A DNA stretch of 36,372 nucleotides from Prevotella sp. (GCA_017650905.1 JAGCDZ010000033.1:1-36372), one strand, 5' to 3'. Counted from the stretch's first letter, positions 8,231 to 16,319 are shown. Translations and numbers: made by a program. The notes: generated from the sequence alone by a model not told the origin.

Positions 8231-9120
8231 GCTTGAACCTCCTTTCTTTCAATTGATTGGCTAGCCTCACTCGTTTCACTTGGCGTTGGTTTCGGAGCGG
8301 GGGAATTCACAGCCACAATGGCGTGCTTTGGACAAACTTTTTCGCACTTGCGACACAAGCGGCACTTTGTGAAGTCGATGTAAGCCAGATTGTTCTCAAC
8401 AGTAATGGCACCAAAGGGACACTCCTTCTCACATTTGCCACAACCGATACAACTTACCTGACATGCTTTCATCGCTGCGGGGCCCTTGTCCTTGTTGACA
8501 CACGACACGTAGACTCTCCTACCCTTCGGCCCCTTTTTACGGAGCTCAATGATGCTACGAGGACAAGCCTTCACACAGGCTCCGCAGGAGGTACATCTCT
8601 CCTCATCGACCTCAGGAATGCCCGTCTCAGGATTGACCTTGATGGCATCAAACTGACAGGCTGCTTCGCAATCCCCACAACCCAGACAACCAAAGCCGCA
8701 GGCCGTCTCACCAGCACCACAAGCATGCATCGCTGCACAGGTACGCAGTCCTGCATACTCGGCAATCTTCGCACGATGCTCACAGGTGCCGTTACATCTC
8801 ACGACAGCCACCATCGGTTCAGAATTGGCAATCGCCATTCCCAACAGATCGGCCACCTTTCCCATGGTGTCGGCACCGCCTACGGGACACATCAGTCCAT
8901 CGAGACTTCCAGCATCAGCCCCTTTCACGAGAGCATCGGCCATACCGCTACATCCTGGGAATCCACATCCGCCGCAATTGGCACCAGGCAGCAATTCGCC
9001 CACTTGTCCAATACGGGGGTCCTCATAGACAGCAAACTTCTTGGAAGCGGCAAACAGCATAACGGCTGCTATCAGACCGATAGCTCCCAAGACAATCACT
9101 GCAATTAAGATGAAATTCAT
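8227..9120 (-). CDS. rnfB: Rnf complex subunit B, multi-cluster ferredoxin
   Basis: A 297-residue subunit with one N-terminal membrane helix (residues 2-27). Next is the conserved 4Fe-4S domain CGGCGFPGCSGMADAL, then CGFGCLGCGDCEAAC, and further ferredoxin motifs CTSCGACVKACP, CIGCGKCEKECP and CRLCRKCEKVCP. It is the likely entry point for electrons from soluble ferredoxin. The number of Cys motifs suggests about five or six clusters, more than the short proteobacterial form and in line with forms in anaerobes. The C-terminal 25 residues are Pro/Ser/Glu-rich and probably disordered. Confidence 0.95.
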   Translation of the reverse strand: MNFILIAVIVLGAIGLIAAVMLFAASKKFAVYEDPRIGQVGELLPGANCGGCGFPGCSGMADALVKGADAGSLDGLMCPVGGADTMGKVADLLGMAIANSEPMVAVVRCNGTCEHRAKIAEYAGLRTCAAMHACGAGETACGFGCLGCGDCEAACQFDAIKVNPETGIPEVDEERCTSCGACVKACPRSIIELRKKGPKGRRVYVSCVNKDKGPAAMKACQVSCIGCGKCEKECPFGAITVENNLAYIDFTKCRLCRKCEKVCPKHAIVAVNSPAPKPTPSETSEASQSIERKEVQA

Positions 9121-9151
9121 AAATGCTTAAATTATTAGTTATGTATTCTTT

Positions 9152-9565
9152 CTATTCTTCAATCTGGAAGGAAATACCATGCTGGATGCTATCGCGACGC
9201 AACCACAGCAGGAAATAATAAGGCAGCAACGAACCTATAGCTGCCAAGGCTGCCACGCCTTCATTATTGGTCAGGTACAAGACCGCAACAAGCACGCCCA
9301 AGAGCAACAGAAACGGTATTCCAAAGCCCAGCAACAAAGCCTTGTTGGCCACATCGCGAGAAGCCCACACCGTCACTTCCTGACCCGTTGCATACTTGGC
9401 TGTGTCACAGCCAAGCACATCCACAATCTTCACCTTCGACTCAGATGCGTTACAATGTCCTGCCACCTTACAAGCCGCACATACCGACGTCTGGATGATG
9501 CGCACCTTGATGCAATCCCCCTGAATACTTTCTATGATACCTGCATGTGAGATCTTCTGACTCAT
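9152..9565 (-). CDS. rseC: RseC/MucC-type membrane protein, first gene of rnf operon
   Basis: A 137-residue protein of the SoxR-reducing-system RseC family. An N-terminal cytoplasmic part carries the Cys-rich CAACKVAGHCNASESK, typical of the family. Two membrane helices follow (about 74-98 and 104-124). In proteobacteria RseC helps Rsx/Rnf keep SoxR reduced. In Bacteroidota it is regularly the gene before rnfB, and a role in Rnf assembly or redox maturation is a reasonable inference. It starts 35 bases after a -7 promoter box and ends 31 bases before rnfB. Confidence 0.88.
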   Translation of the reverse strand: MSQKISHAGIIESIQGDCIKVRIIQTSVCAACKVAGHCNASESKVKIVDVLGCDTAKYATGQEVTVWASRDVANKALLLGFGIPFLLLLGVLVAVLYLTNNEGVAALAAIGSLLPYYFLLWLRRDSIQHGISFQIEE

Positions 9566-9600
9566 TAATCGGCAATTTGCAATGTAGACTTTACATTATG

Positions 9601-9631
9601 CAAAGGTAATACATATTTATTAAAAAACAAG
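9601..9631 (-). promoter_or_regulatory. Promoter of rseC-rnf operon
   Basis: On the minus strand a -7 box TACCTTTG lies at 9601-9608. A -33-like CTTG lies at 9628-9631 with a 19-base spacer (one mismatch to TTTG). This places the transcript start about 30 bases upstream of rseC. It is divergent from the 9670-9700 promoter. Confidence 0.6.
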
Positions 9632-9669
9632 CGAAAACAATTTTTTTTTCTGAAAAAAGGCCGTAATCG

Positions 9670-9700
9670 TTTGCGATTTCAAAGATTTTTTATAATTTTG
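9670..9700 (+). promoter_or_regulatory. Promoter of the acidic orphan gene
   Basis: TTTG at 9670-9673 and TAATTTTG at 9693-9700, separated by exactly 19 bases, give a full match to the Bacteroidota sigma-ABfr-type consensus. The expected transcript start is about 15 bases before the ATG at 9722. Confidence 0.75.
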
Positions 9701-9721
9701 CCGTGAGAAAGCAGAAATAAG

Positions 9722-10165
9722 ATGAAAGCGACTGAACAGACATTACAGCAAATCGAGCGATGCATTCGCAGGACAGCGGAAAAATTCCCCCCTGATCCAG
9801 AGACATCGATTATGACCGACATCCACGTGAGAGTCATACAGGACTCGGGCGAGGTAATCACCTTTAACGATAATGAGGAGGAGATTTCGCGTGGTATCAT
9901 CGAGCAATGGATTGACAATACCGACGATGACTTCTACACAGTCATCCCTCCTATCATCCGCAAGTGTATCGACCGCCAAAAGGCACTTGTGGACAACATG
10001 GGTATTATGAAACCCTACACATTTGTGTTGGAGAATGATGAGAAGGAGCCGGTAGAAGAACTGTATATCGTGGATGATGACCTGGTGATTATCGACGACG
10101 ATATGATGCAGGATCTTGGTAAGGACCTTGACGATTTTCTCGACAATCTGATGAAAGACGACTAA
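9722..10165 (+). CDS. Conserved-looking acidic protein, unknown function
   Basis: A 147-residue soluble protein of low isoelectric point with no signal peptide or membrane segment. The N-terminal third is mixed (ATEQTLQQIERCIRRTAEKF). The middle has short alternating hydrophobic stretches such as IHVRVIQDSGEVITF that suggest beta strands. The C-terminal 40 residues are dominated by Asp (DDDLVIIDDDMMQDLGKDL). I do not recognise a family. A strong promoter directly upstream and a clean start argue it is expressed. It stands alone on the plus strand between the divergent rnf operon and a converging lipoprotein gene 11 bases away. Confidence 0.7.
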   Translation: MKATEQTLQQIERCIRRTAEKFPPDPETSIMTDIHVRVIQDSGEVITFNDNEEEISRGIIEQWIDNTDDDFYTVIPPIIRKCIDRQKALVDNMGIMKPYTFVLENDEKEPVEELYIVDDDLVIIDDDMMQDLGKDLDDFLDNLMKDD

Positions 10166-10176
10166 GCCCCTACCCT

Positions 10177-10860
10177 CTATTCCATGTCGTTTGCATCATC
10201 GGAACCATTCTGCTCGTAGTCGATTTCTGCGTCTTCCGAGAACTTGCGCGACATGTCAACGTGATACACCCTTTGTACTTCTGCCTTGAACTTACCAGTA
10301 TAGTCGGTAAGCCGCACCTCGTAGTCGCTGGTAATTACAAAGTCCTGAATCAGCTTATCTTCAGGATCAGCCAGGTCGTTTTCTTTTTTCTCCTCCTTAC
10401 TGATAGCATAGAGACAGAGCTTGTCGACGGGCATATAGTCATCGTCAAGCGAATAGAGCCAGAGTGAGTAAAGTCCGTCACCTTCATCGGCAGCGAGAAT
10501 CATCAATCGGGTACCGGCAGTCTCAGGCAATGCGATAGCCTTGGGGTCAGTACGACCCTCAAAGTTCATAAATTTCACCAGCTCGTAGGGCACCGTCGTA
10601 TAATTGGGCAGATATTTCACATAATCATCCGAATAACGTATGGGCAACGGTTGGATATTCAGGCTGTCGAAGAAGAGTTGGATAGGACTGACATCCTTTC
10701 CGATATACACACCCTGCATCTCCAATTGCTCGATGTTCTCGAGTTTGGCGATACTGTCGAGTTTATGCTGCATTTCAACAGGTGACATTCGCTTGTTGCC
10801 ACAGGCCCCCAGCAACAGGACATACACTAACGGAAGAATAAACAACCAAAGCTGTTTCAT
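10177..10860 (-). CDS. Lipoprotein, unknown function
   Basis: A 227-residue protein with a lipoprotein signal peptide: hydrophobic FILPLVYVLLLGAC with the lipobox Cys at residue 20. The remainder is hydrophilic and Asp/Glu-rich, with no motif I can name. The last 25 residues are strongly acidic. The start codon overlaps the stop codon of the GH10-like gene by four bases, so the two are translationally coupled and probably act in the same envelope process. It is the last gene of the smpB-metH transcript; no hairpin is evident in the 11 bases before the converging gene. Confidence 0.7.
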   Translation of the reverse strand: MKQLWLFILPLVYVLLLGACGNKRMSPVEMQHKLDSIAKLENIEQLEMQGVYIGKDVSPIQLFFDSLNIQPLPIRYSDDYVKYLPNYTTVPYELVKFMNFEGRTDPKAIALPETAGTRLMILAADEGDGLYSLWLYSLDDDYMPVDKLCLYAISKEEKKENDLADPEDKLIQDFVITSDYEVRLTDYTGKFKAEVQRVYHVDMSRKFSEDAEIDYEQNGSDDANDME

Positions 10861-12374
10861 AACTTCACCTTCTTTTTCGCAATCTTACTCTCGTTCTGCA
10901 AACGGTTGAGTGCCGTTACAACATAGGTGTATTTCTGACGGCCGTCCTGATAGGGCAACTTATAGAAAGGCATATTGGTCACGGCCACCATCTTCGAAGC
11001 GTCGTCAATATTTACCTTTTCACCTTTGGCGAAGCGATACACCACATACTTTGTGGCTGTATCTCGCCAGTCTTTACCCTTCGGTTCCGTCCAGAAAAGG
11101 ATATAGCCATCCTCCGTCCAAACGGGCTTCACCTTGCGCACTTTACCTGGTGTCTTGCTGTCGATAAACGACATGTCAGGCTGCAAGGCAGGATTACGCC
11201 AATACGTATTACGGAGGGCGGTACCATAGTTACCCACATTATCGACTGCAGCCTTCGCATACCACAATACAGTGCCCTTAACGCCAGGCAACTGCTGGTG
11301 GAGCCGCATCTTGGCAGCCAACTGGTGACTATTGGGATTCTGGGGGTCGGTATATTTCACCGTGCGCTCCACATCTTCTCCAATGATAAGTGGACGACCT
11401 GAGGCGTGCTGGTTCCACCAGCGGATGAGGGTATCGTAGTCAGCGGCCTTATTACCAATCTCCCAATAAATCTGTGGCACATTATAATCGAGCCAACCGT
11501 TGTTCACCCAAAGCAGGATGTCGGCATAGAGGTCATCGTAGTTCTGCAGACCGTTGGTATTACTGCCTATCTCTGAACTACGTTTGTTGCGATAGATACC
11601 AAAGGGCGAGATACCCACCTTCACCCAAGGCTTGGCCTCGTGGATGGTCTTATAGAACTGTTCAATGAAGAGATTCACATTATAGCGTCGCCAATCGTTG
11701 ATATTCTTGATACCATTATTGTACTGACGGAACTGCTCTGCATCAGGGATGTTCTCACCCTGCACAGGATAAGGATAGAAATAGTCGTCCATGTGGATGC
11801 CATCGACATCGTAGCGGGTGACGATATCCTTGGCTACCTCACAGATATAATCGCGGTTCTCAGGCAAGCCGGGATTGAGTATGAACATATCATCGTAGGC
11901 AAAACAGCTCATGGGCTTCCGCGAGGCGATATGGTTCGAGGCCAACTGCTTGGTGGTCTTCGTCTTAGCACGATAGGGATTAATCCAAGCGTGCAGTTCC
12001 ATCCCGCGTCTATGGCATTCGGTAATCATCCACTGCAGGGGATCCCAATAAGGCTGTGGAGCCTTACCCTGCTGGCCAGTGAGGAAGCGGCTCCAAGGCT
12101 CGAGTTTACTCTCATAGAGAGCGTCGCACTCAGGACGCACCTGGAAGATAATCACATTCACCCCGTCCTTCTGCAACTCGTTGAGCTGATAGATTAGCGT
12201 CTCCTGCATCTTCTGGGTACCCATTCCCTGGAACTGTCCGTTGACACACTGAATCCACGCACCGCGCATCTCACGCTTCGACTGCGAAAAAGTGAATAAT
12301 GAATAGTGAATAGTGAATAATATTAATGCCACTTTCACCATCTGCATGACCATAACTGATTTCCTTTTATCCAT
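10857..12374 (-). CDS. Secreted glycosyl-hydrolase-like 10 (GHL10) family protein
   Basis: A 505-residue protein with an N-terminal signal peptide followed by a GHL10 (PF02638/DUF187, YngK-like) TIM barrel. Signatures include EMRGAWIQ at the barrel start, GVNVIIFQVRPECDALY, HAWINPYR, DGIHMDDYFYPYP (with acidic residues at the active-site position) and KVGISPFGIYR. The C-terminal 90 residues resemble a fibronectin-like beta domain. The family acts on cell-wall or other glycans outside the cytoplasm; the precise substrate is unknown. The start at 12374 gives an unusually long N-region; internal Met codons at residues 8, 10 and 12 would also fit. The signal-peptide core is made of heptamer repeats (12292-12319). 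It starts 12 bases after metH. Confidence 0.85.
   Translation of the reverse strand: MDKRKSVMVMQMVKVALILFTIHYSLFTFSQSKREMRGAWIQCVNGQFQGMGTQKMQETLIYQLNELQKDGVNVIIFQVRPECDALYESKLEPWSRFLTGQQGKAPQPYWDPLQWMITECHRRGMELHAWINPYRAKTKTTKQLASNHIASRKPMSCFAYDDMFILNPGLPENRDYICEVAKDIVTRYDVDGIHMDDYFYPYPVQGENIPDAEQFRQYNNGIKNINDWRRYNVNLFIEQFYKTIHEAKPWVKVGISPFGIYRNKRSSEIGSNTNGLQNYDDLYADILLWVNNGWLDYNVPQIYWEIGNKAADYDTLIRWWNQHASGRPLIIGEDVERTVKYTDPQNPNSHQLAAKMRLHQQLPGVKGTVLWYAKAAVDNVGNYGTALRNTYWRNPALQPDMSFIDSKTPGKVRKVKPVWTEDGYILFWTEPKGKDWRDTATKYVVYRFAKGEKVNIDDASKMVAVTNMPFYKLPYQDGRQKYTYVVTALNRLQNESKIAKKKVKL
12292..12319 (-). repeat. Four tandem heptamers encoding a signal-peptide core
   Basis: On the plus strand the units are GTGAATA, ATGAATA, GTGAATA, GTGAATA. 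Read on the minus (coding) strand they yield the hydrophobic LFTIHYSLFT core of the GHL10 signal peptide. A seven-base unit is not a multiple of three, so changing copy number by one shifts the frame. Confidence 0.85.
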
Positions 12375-12386
12375 ATTGTTTTTCTT

Positions 12387-15125
12387 TTAGTTTTCAAAGA
12401 TATTTAACTTCTGCTTTCGCGCCTCTTCAATACTTTGAAGAGTCGCTTGCTCCTGATGGTATTCCTCTCTCAGGTGCTCGTATTTATCAGAGAGTTCCTG
12501 CTCCACCTGCTGTTCCTCGCTCATAAGGCGTGCCGCCACAATGGCGTTCTGCGAGGCATCTTTCAGCCAGACCACAGGACCTTCGTACACAGGTGCTATC
12601 TTCAGAGCCACATGCAGTTCGCTGGTAGTGGCTCCACCAATCATAATGGGAATGTTCAGATGGGCACGCTGCAATTCACGCGCCACATTCACCATTTCCT
12701 CGAGACTGGGGGTAATCAATCCGCTCAGGCCTATCATATTCACGTGCTCCTCTTGTGCCTTACGCACGATCTGCTCTGCTGGCACCATCACACCCATATC
12801 GATGATCTCGTAACCATTGCAAGCCATCACTACACCCACGATATTCTTACCAATATCATGCACATCACCTTTCACAGTAGCCAGCAGCACTTTACCTGCA
12901 CTCTTGCCACTTTCGGTCTTCTCGGCCTCGATGTAAGGTTGTAGGATACTCACGGCCTGCTTCATAGTACGGGCCGTCTTCACCACCTGAGGCAGGAACA
13001 TTTTACCCTCGCCAAACAACTGACCGACGGTATTCATACCCGTCATCAAAGGCCCTTCGATGATATCCACTGCATGAGGGTATTTTTTGAGGGCCTCCTG
13101 GAGATCTTCTTCCAGATAATCGCCAAGGCCTTTGATAAGCGATTGTACGAGGCGCTCTTCGACGGGAATATTCGCCCTCGATTCGCTAGCCTGACTAGTA
13201 CTAATAGTTTGAGTAGAAAGGCTTGCCTGGCTAGAATTGCCAAAAGGGCTCGCCTCATTAGACATAAGCTCATTCGCCAGCTCTATCAGTCGCTCAGAAG
13301 CATCGCTTTTTCGATATAGGATTACATCTTCGATGATTTCAAGCTGTGATTGAGGAATATCTGCGTATGTTACTTTTGTAGAAGGATTTACGATTCCGAA
13401 ATCCATTCCTTTCTGAATGGCATGATAAAGGAAAACGGCATGCATCGCCTCACGAATATAGTTATTGCCCCGAAAGGAAAAACTAAGGTTACTCACACCA
13501 CCACTCACATGGGCACCTGCAAGATTTTCATGTATCCATCCTGTCGCACGAATGAAGTCAGCCGCATAACTGTCGTGCTCCTCCATACCTGTAGCCACTG
13601 CCAACACATTGGGGTCGAAAATGATATCCAACGGATTCATACCAACCTCGTTGACGAGCAATTTATATGCCCGTTCTGCAATCTCAATCCGGCGCTCATA
13701 GCTCGTGGCCTGCCCCTGTTCGTCGAAACACATCACCACCACAGCAGCACCATAGCGTTTCACATCACGCGCATGCTCCAGAAATTTCGCCTCACCCTCC
13801 TTCAAGGAGATGGAGTTTACAATGCTCTTACCCTGCACACATTTTAAACCTGCCTTAATCACTTCCCAATCGGAAGAGTCGATCATCACGGGTACACGGG
13901 CAATATCAGGCTCTGCAGCGATACGGTTCAGGAAATTCACCATTTCAGCCTTTGCATCGAGCAGGCCGTCATCCATATTAATATCTATCACGAGCGCACC
14001 GTCGGCCACTTGTTTGCGGGCGATACTCAGAGCCTCGTCATAATTCTTCTCCTTGATAAGCCGCAGGAACTTGCGCGAGCCTGCCACATTACACCTTTCA
14101 CCAACATTGGTAAAAGAGGTGTGAGATATGTCTTGCCCTCCCACTTCGAGAAGTTCGAGACCAGACAGCCACATCACCTGAGGTTTCTCAACTGGCACAT
14201 GAGGCTTCTTCCCCACCACCAGCGGGCCATAGAGGCGGATAAACTCATCCGTCGTTCCACAACAGCCACCAATGATGTTCACCAAACCTTCGTCCACCAG
14301 CTCACCCATCTTCGGGGCCATCGATTCGGCCGTCTCATCATAGAGTCCCAAGGCATTGGGCAGTCCAGCGTTGGGATAACAACTGATATAATAAGGTGCC
14401 TTACGTGCCAGTTCGCGCAGGTAAGGTTTCATCTGCGTGGCACCGAACGAGCAGTTCAGTCCTATCGAGAAAATGGGATAGGTGCTGATACTGGCCAGGA
14501 AGGCGTCGAGTGTCTGACCGCTTAGTGTACGTCCCGCCAGATCACTGATGGTGACAGAGAGCATGATGGGTAGTTCGATACCTTTTTCCTGCATCGAACA
14601 CATCGCGGCATCGATGGCACATTTGGCATTGAGCGTGTCGAAGATAGTCTCTATCAGCAGGGCATCCACCCCACCCTCTATCAAACCGTCCATCTGTTCC
14701 TTGTAAGCCACGAGCAATTCGTCGTAAGTCAATTCTCTAGCGGCAGGATTACTGACGTCAGGTGACATCGACAGTGTCTTGTTTGTCGGTCCAATGCTTC
14801 CTGCCACGAACCTCGGTTTCTCAGGCGAGGTATATTCATCAGCCAGCCTACGAGCTATACGGGCCCCTTCGTAAGCCATTCTCTTAGCATCATTCTCCAG
14901 TTGATAGTCTGCCTGCGAGATACGCTGGCTACTGAAAGTGTTGGTCTCAATAATATCAGCACCAGCCTCCAGGTAGCGGCGATGGATGGTTTCAACGATG
15001 TCTGGTCGGCTCAGGTTCAATTCATCGGTGTTACCCACCTTTCCCATCACAGCACCTACCATCGTGCCCATCGCTCCGTCAAGAATGAGCACCCGCTCCT
15101 TGATTATTTCGTTAAGTCTTTTCAC
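12387..15125 (-). CDS. metH: Cobalamin-dependent methionine synthase, no reactivation domain
   Basis: A 912-residue enzyme that moves a methyl group from methyl-tetrahydrofolate through cobalamin to homocysteine. Residues 1-310 form the homocysteine domain, with LDGAMGTM and zinc ligands Cys225 (NCSFGA) and Cys288/Cys289 (GGCCGT). Residues about 330-600 are the pterin-binding domain. A Ser/Gln-rich linker (622-648) precedes the cap, then the B12 domain with DVHDIGKNI (His756 is the cobalt ligand). The E. coli enzyme has about 1,227 residues; the C-terminal AdoMet reactivation domain of about 330 residues is absent, and the frame stops shortly after the B12 domain. The start is GTG inside a heptamer array, preceded by GAGGTGAG, a Shine-Dalgarno-like match. 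No cobalamin riboswitch fits in the 31-base gap after smpB. Confidence 0.95.
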   Translation of the reverse strand: MKRLNEIIKERVLILDGAMGTMVGAVMGKVGNTDELNLSRPDIVETIHRRYLEAGADIIETNTFSSQRISQADYQLENDAKRMAYEGARIARRLADEYTSPEKPRFVAGSIGPTNKTLSMSPDVSNPAARELTYDELLVAYKEQMDGLIEGGVDALLIETIFDTLNAKCAIDAAMCSMQEKGIELPIMLSVTISDLAGRTLSGQTLDAFLASISTYPIFSIGLNCSFGATQMKPYLRELARKAPYYISCYPNAGLPNALGLYDETAESMAPKMGELVDEGLVNIIGGCCGTTDEFIRLYGPLVVGKKPHVPVEKPQVMWLSGLELLEVGGQDISHTSFTNVGERCNVAGSRKFLRLIKEKNYDEALSIARKQVADGALVIDINMDDGLLDAKAEMVNFLNRIAAEPDIARVPVMIDSSDWEVIKAGLKCVQGKSIVNSISLKEGEAKFLEHARDVKRYGAAVVVMCFDEQGQATSYERRIEIAERAYKLLVNEVGMNPLDIIFDPNVLAVATGMEEHDSYAADFIRATGWIHENLAGAHVSGGVSNLSFSFRGNNYIREAMHAVFLYHAIQKGMDFGIVNPSTKVTYADIPQSQLEIIEDVILYRKSDASERLIELANELMSNEASPFGNSSQASLSTQTISTSQASESRANIPVEERLVQSLIKGLGDYLEEDLQEALKKYPHAVDIIEGPLMTGMNTVGQLFGEGKMFLPQVVKTARTMKQAVSILQPYIEAEKTESGKSAGKVLLATVKGDVHDIGKNIVGVVMACNGYEIIDMGVMVPAEQIVRKAQEEHVNMIGLSGLITPSLEEMVNVARELQRAHLNIPIMIGGATTSELHVALKIAPVYEGPVVWLKDASQNAIVAARLMSEEQQVEQELSDKYEHLREEYHQEQATLQSIEEARKQKLNIFEN

Positions 15126-15159
15126 TTCTCACCTCTTACTTCTTACCTCTCACCTCTTA
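15118..15159 (-). repeat. Six heptamers filling the smpB-metH junction
   Basis: Six 7-base units occupy 15118-15159, on the plus strand CTTTTCA, CTTCTCA, CCTCTTA, CTTCTTA, CCTCTCA, CCTCTTA. On the coding strand the array begins with the smpB stop codon (TAA of TAAGAGG). It contains a Shine-Dalgarno-like GAGGTGAG, and the metH GTG start lies at its end. Confidence 0.85.
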
Positions 15160-15639
15160 TTTATATACCTTCATCGCACGGTCCATTTCCCTCCGGTCTT
15201 CCTTCTCCTTGAGTGTCTGACGCTTGTCGTATTCCTTCTTACCCTTACACAAGGCGATATCCATCTTGGCACGCCCTTTGTCGTCGATAAACACCAATAG
15301 GGGCACGATGGTATAGCCCGTCTGTTTCGTGGCGCTCTCCAGTTCTCTGATCTCACGCTTCGTCAAAAGGAGCTTACGGTCGCGCTTCATCTCGTGGTTG
15401 TTGTACGAACCGTAGAAATAGGGGCTCACGCTCATCTGCTTCACCCACAGTTCACCATTGATCACAGTGCAGTAAGTATCCACCAAACTCGCCTTACCGA
15501 GACGGATGCTCTTGATCTCCGTTCCCGTCAACACGATTCCGGCAGTATAGGTCTCGATGAAGAAATATTCAAACGAGGCCTTTTTATTCTTGATTTGTAC
15601 TGGGCTTTTCTTCCGCAGTTCTTCTTGTTCCTTGTTCAT
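15157..15639 (-). CDS. smpB: SsrA-binding protein SmpB
   Basis: A 160-residue partner of tmRNA in trans-translation, which releases stalled ribosomes. Family motifs are [17 protein letters not shown] at the start of the beta barrel, [32 protein letters not shown], and a basic C-terminal tail ([17 protein letters not shown]) that enters the ribosomal A site. Length is close to the usual 150-160. The stop codon is the first triplet of a heptamer array shared with metH. It lies 81 bases after the DMP19-like gene; in this gap CCAACCAAGC and GCTTGTTGG can form an imperfect hairpin without a T-run. No tmRNA gene is seen nearby. Confidence 0.96.
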   Translation of the reverse strand: MNKEQEELRKKSPVQIKNKKASFEYFFIETYTAGIVLTGTEIKSIRLGKASLVDTYCTVINGELWVKQMSVSPYFYGSYNNHEMKRDRKLLLTKREIRELESATKQTGYTIVPLLVFIDDKGRAKMDIALCKGKKEYDKRQTLKEKEDRREMDRAMKVYK

Positions 15640-15720
15640 ATCATTTTTTTAAAATGCCATGCACTTTTGTCACGATTCAACCAACCAAGCGTGCTTGTTG
15701 GCCTTTGCTGCTCCAAAAGT

Positions 15721-16224
15721 TCACTTTATCACAGCAAAGTTCTCAAGATTATCATCAATATAATGTGCGATGTCATCCATCCATGCCTCCTCACTCTCTA
15801 CAAACTGATCGTCGAGGTCGTCAAACTCTGGGAACCGCTCAAAGAGTGCCATAAACTCCTCCTCGGTACAATCTTTCTCAATCTCCTCGCGATGTTTGAG
15901 CCAAAGAGTGTGCCCCTCATAGATCAGTTTAGAGAGATCGCGCATACCCCAAAGTTTCACGGCTTTGGCAAAGGGATTCTTAAAGATAAACTCACCCAGA
16001 CCATTATGGATAAGTTGCACGAAACCACCGTCCATCACCTCCTCGTGGAGCATATCCCACGCCAACAATGTGATTTGGTCACTGTTCAACTCGCCCATCG
16101 TCTCTGCTGTCAGTTCTCCACCGATAGCCTCACGGATAGCATCGACGAACACTTTCACAAAAGCATCCATCCCTTCCATCGCTGCCTGTTGCAGCCTTTC
16201 GTCTTTGACAATCACTTCTTTCAT
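15721..16224 (-). CDS. DMP19-like (DUF4375) protein
   Basis: A 167-residue soluble acidic protein. The family resemblance rests on the central LLAWDMLHEEVMDGGFVQLIHNG, which matches the DMP19/DUF4375 pattern (a helix ending in GGF-x-Q-x-x-x-N-G), followed by GEFIFKNPFAKAVKLWG. The function is not established; some members were named after DNA-mimic proteins of Neisseria, but the acidic face alone does not prove DNA mimicry. I chose the ATG at 16224 because the upstream in-frame TTG falls inside the -7 promoter box. The predicted leader is then only about six bases. Confidence 0.7.
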   Translation of the reverse strand: MKEVIVKDERLQQAAMEGMDAFVKVFVDAIREAIGGELTAETMGELNSDQITLLAWDMLHEEVMDGGFVQLIHNGLGEFIFKNPFAKAVKLWGMRDLSKLIYEGHTLWLKHREEIEKDCTEEEFMALFERFPEFDDLDDQFVESEEAWMDDIAHYIDDNLENFAVIK

Positions 16225-16233
16225 AATTGTGTG

Positions 16234-16265
16234 CAAAGGTAGGTAAAAATAAGCGAAATACCAAA
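16234..16265 (-). promoter_or_regulatory. Promoter of the DMP19-like gene (and smpB-metH)
   Basis: A minus-strand TTTG at 16262-16265, a 20-base spacer and TACCTTTG at 16234-16241. The spacer holds TATTTCGCTTATT, which resembles that of the engB promoter. The start codon lies only nine bases beyond the -7 box. Confidence 0.65.
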
Positions 16266-16292
16266 TGAAACGGAAGTTTTTCTTGATAATAC

Positions 16293-16319
16293 GAAAAAAC
16301 CATCGGAAATCCGATGGTT
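16293..16319 (-). terminator. Terminator of the tRNA-Asp transcript
   Basis: A perfect 9-base stem (16298-16306 with 16311-16319) with a four-base loop, followed on the minus strand by TTTTTT. It begins just after the end of the distal tRNA. Confidence 0.85.

Noticed and set aside
8257-9108. Long plus-strand open frame opposite rnfB
   Set aside because: It lies fully antisense to rnfB, whose Cys motifs are unmistakable. The product is Thr/His/Ser-rich and matches no family.
14010-14525. Open frames opposite metH
   Set aside because: Antisense shadows caused by codon bias; the metH frame carries all expected motifs.
15126-15156. Cobalamin riboswitch before metH
   Set aside because: Only 31 bases separate smpB and metH and they are heptamer repeats, so no riboswitch fits.
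15640-15720. tmRNA gene next to smpB
   Set aside because: The 81-base gap is too short and lacks tRNA-like ends or a tag-coding frame.
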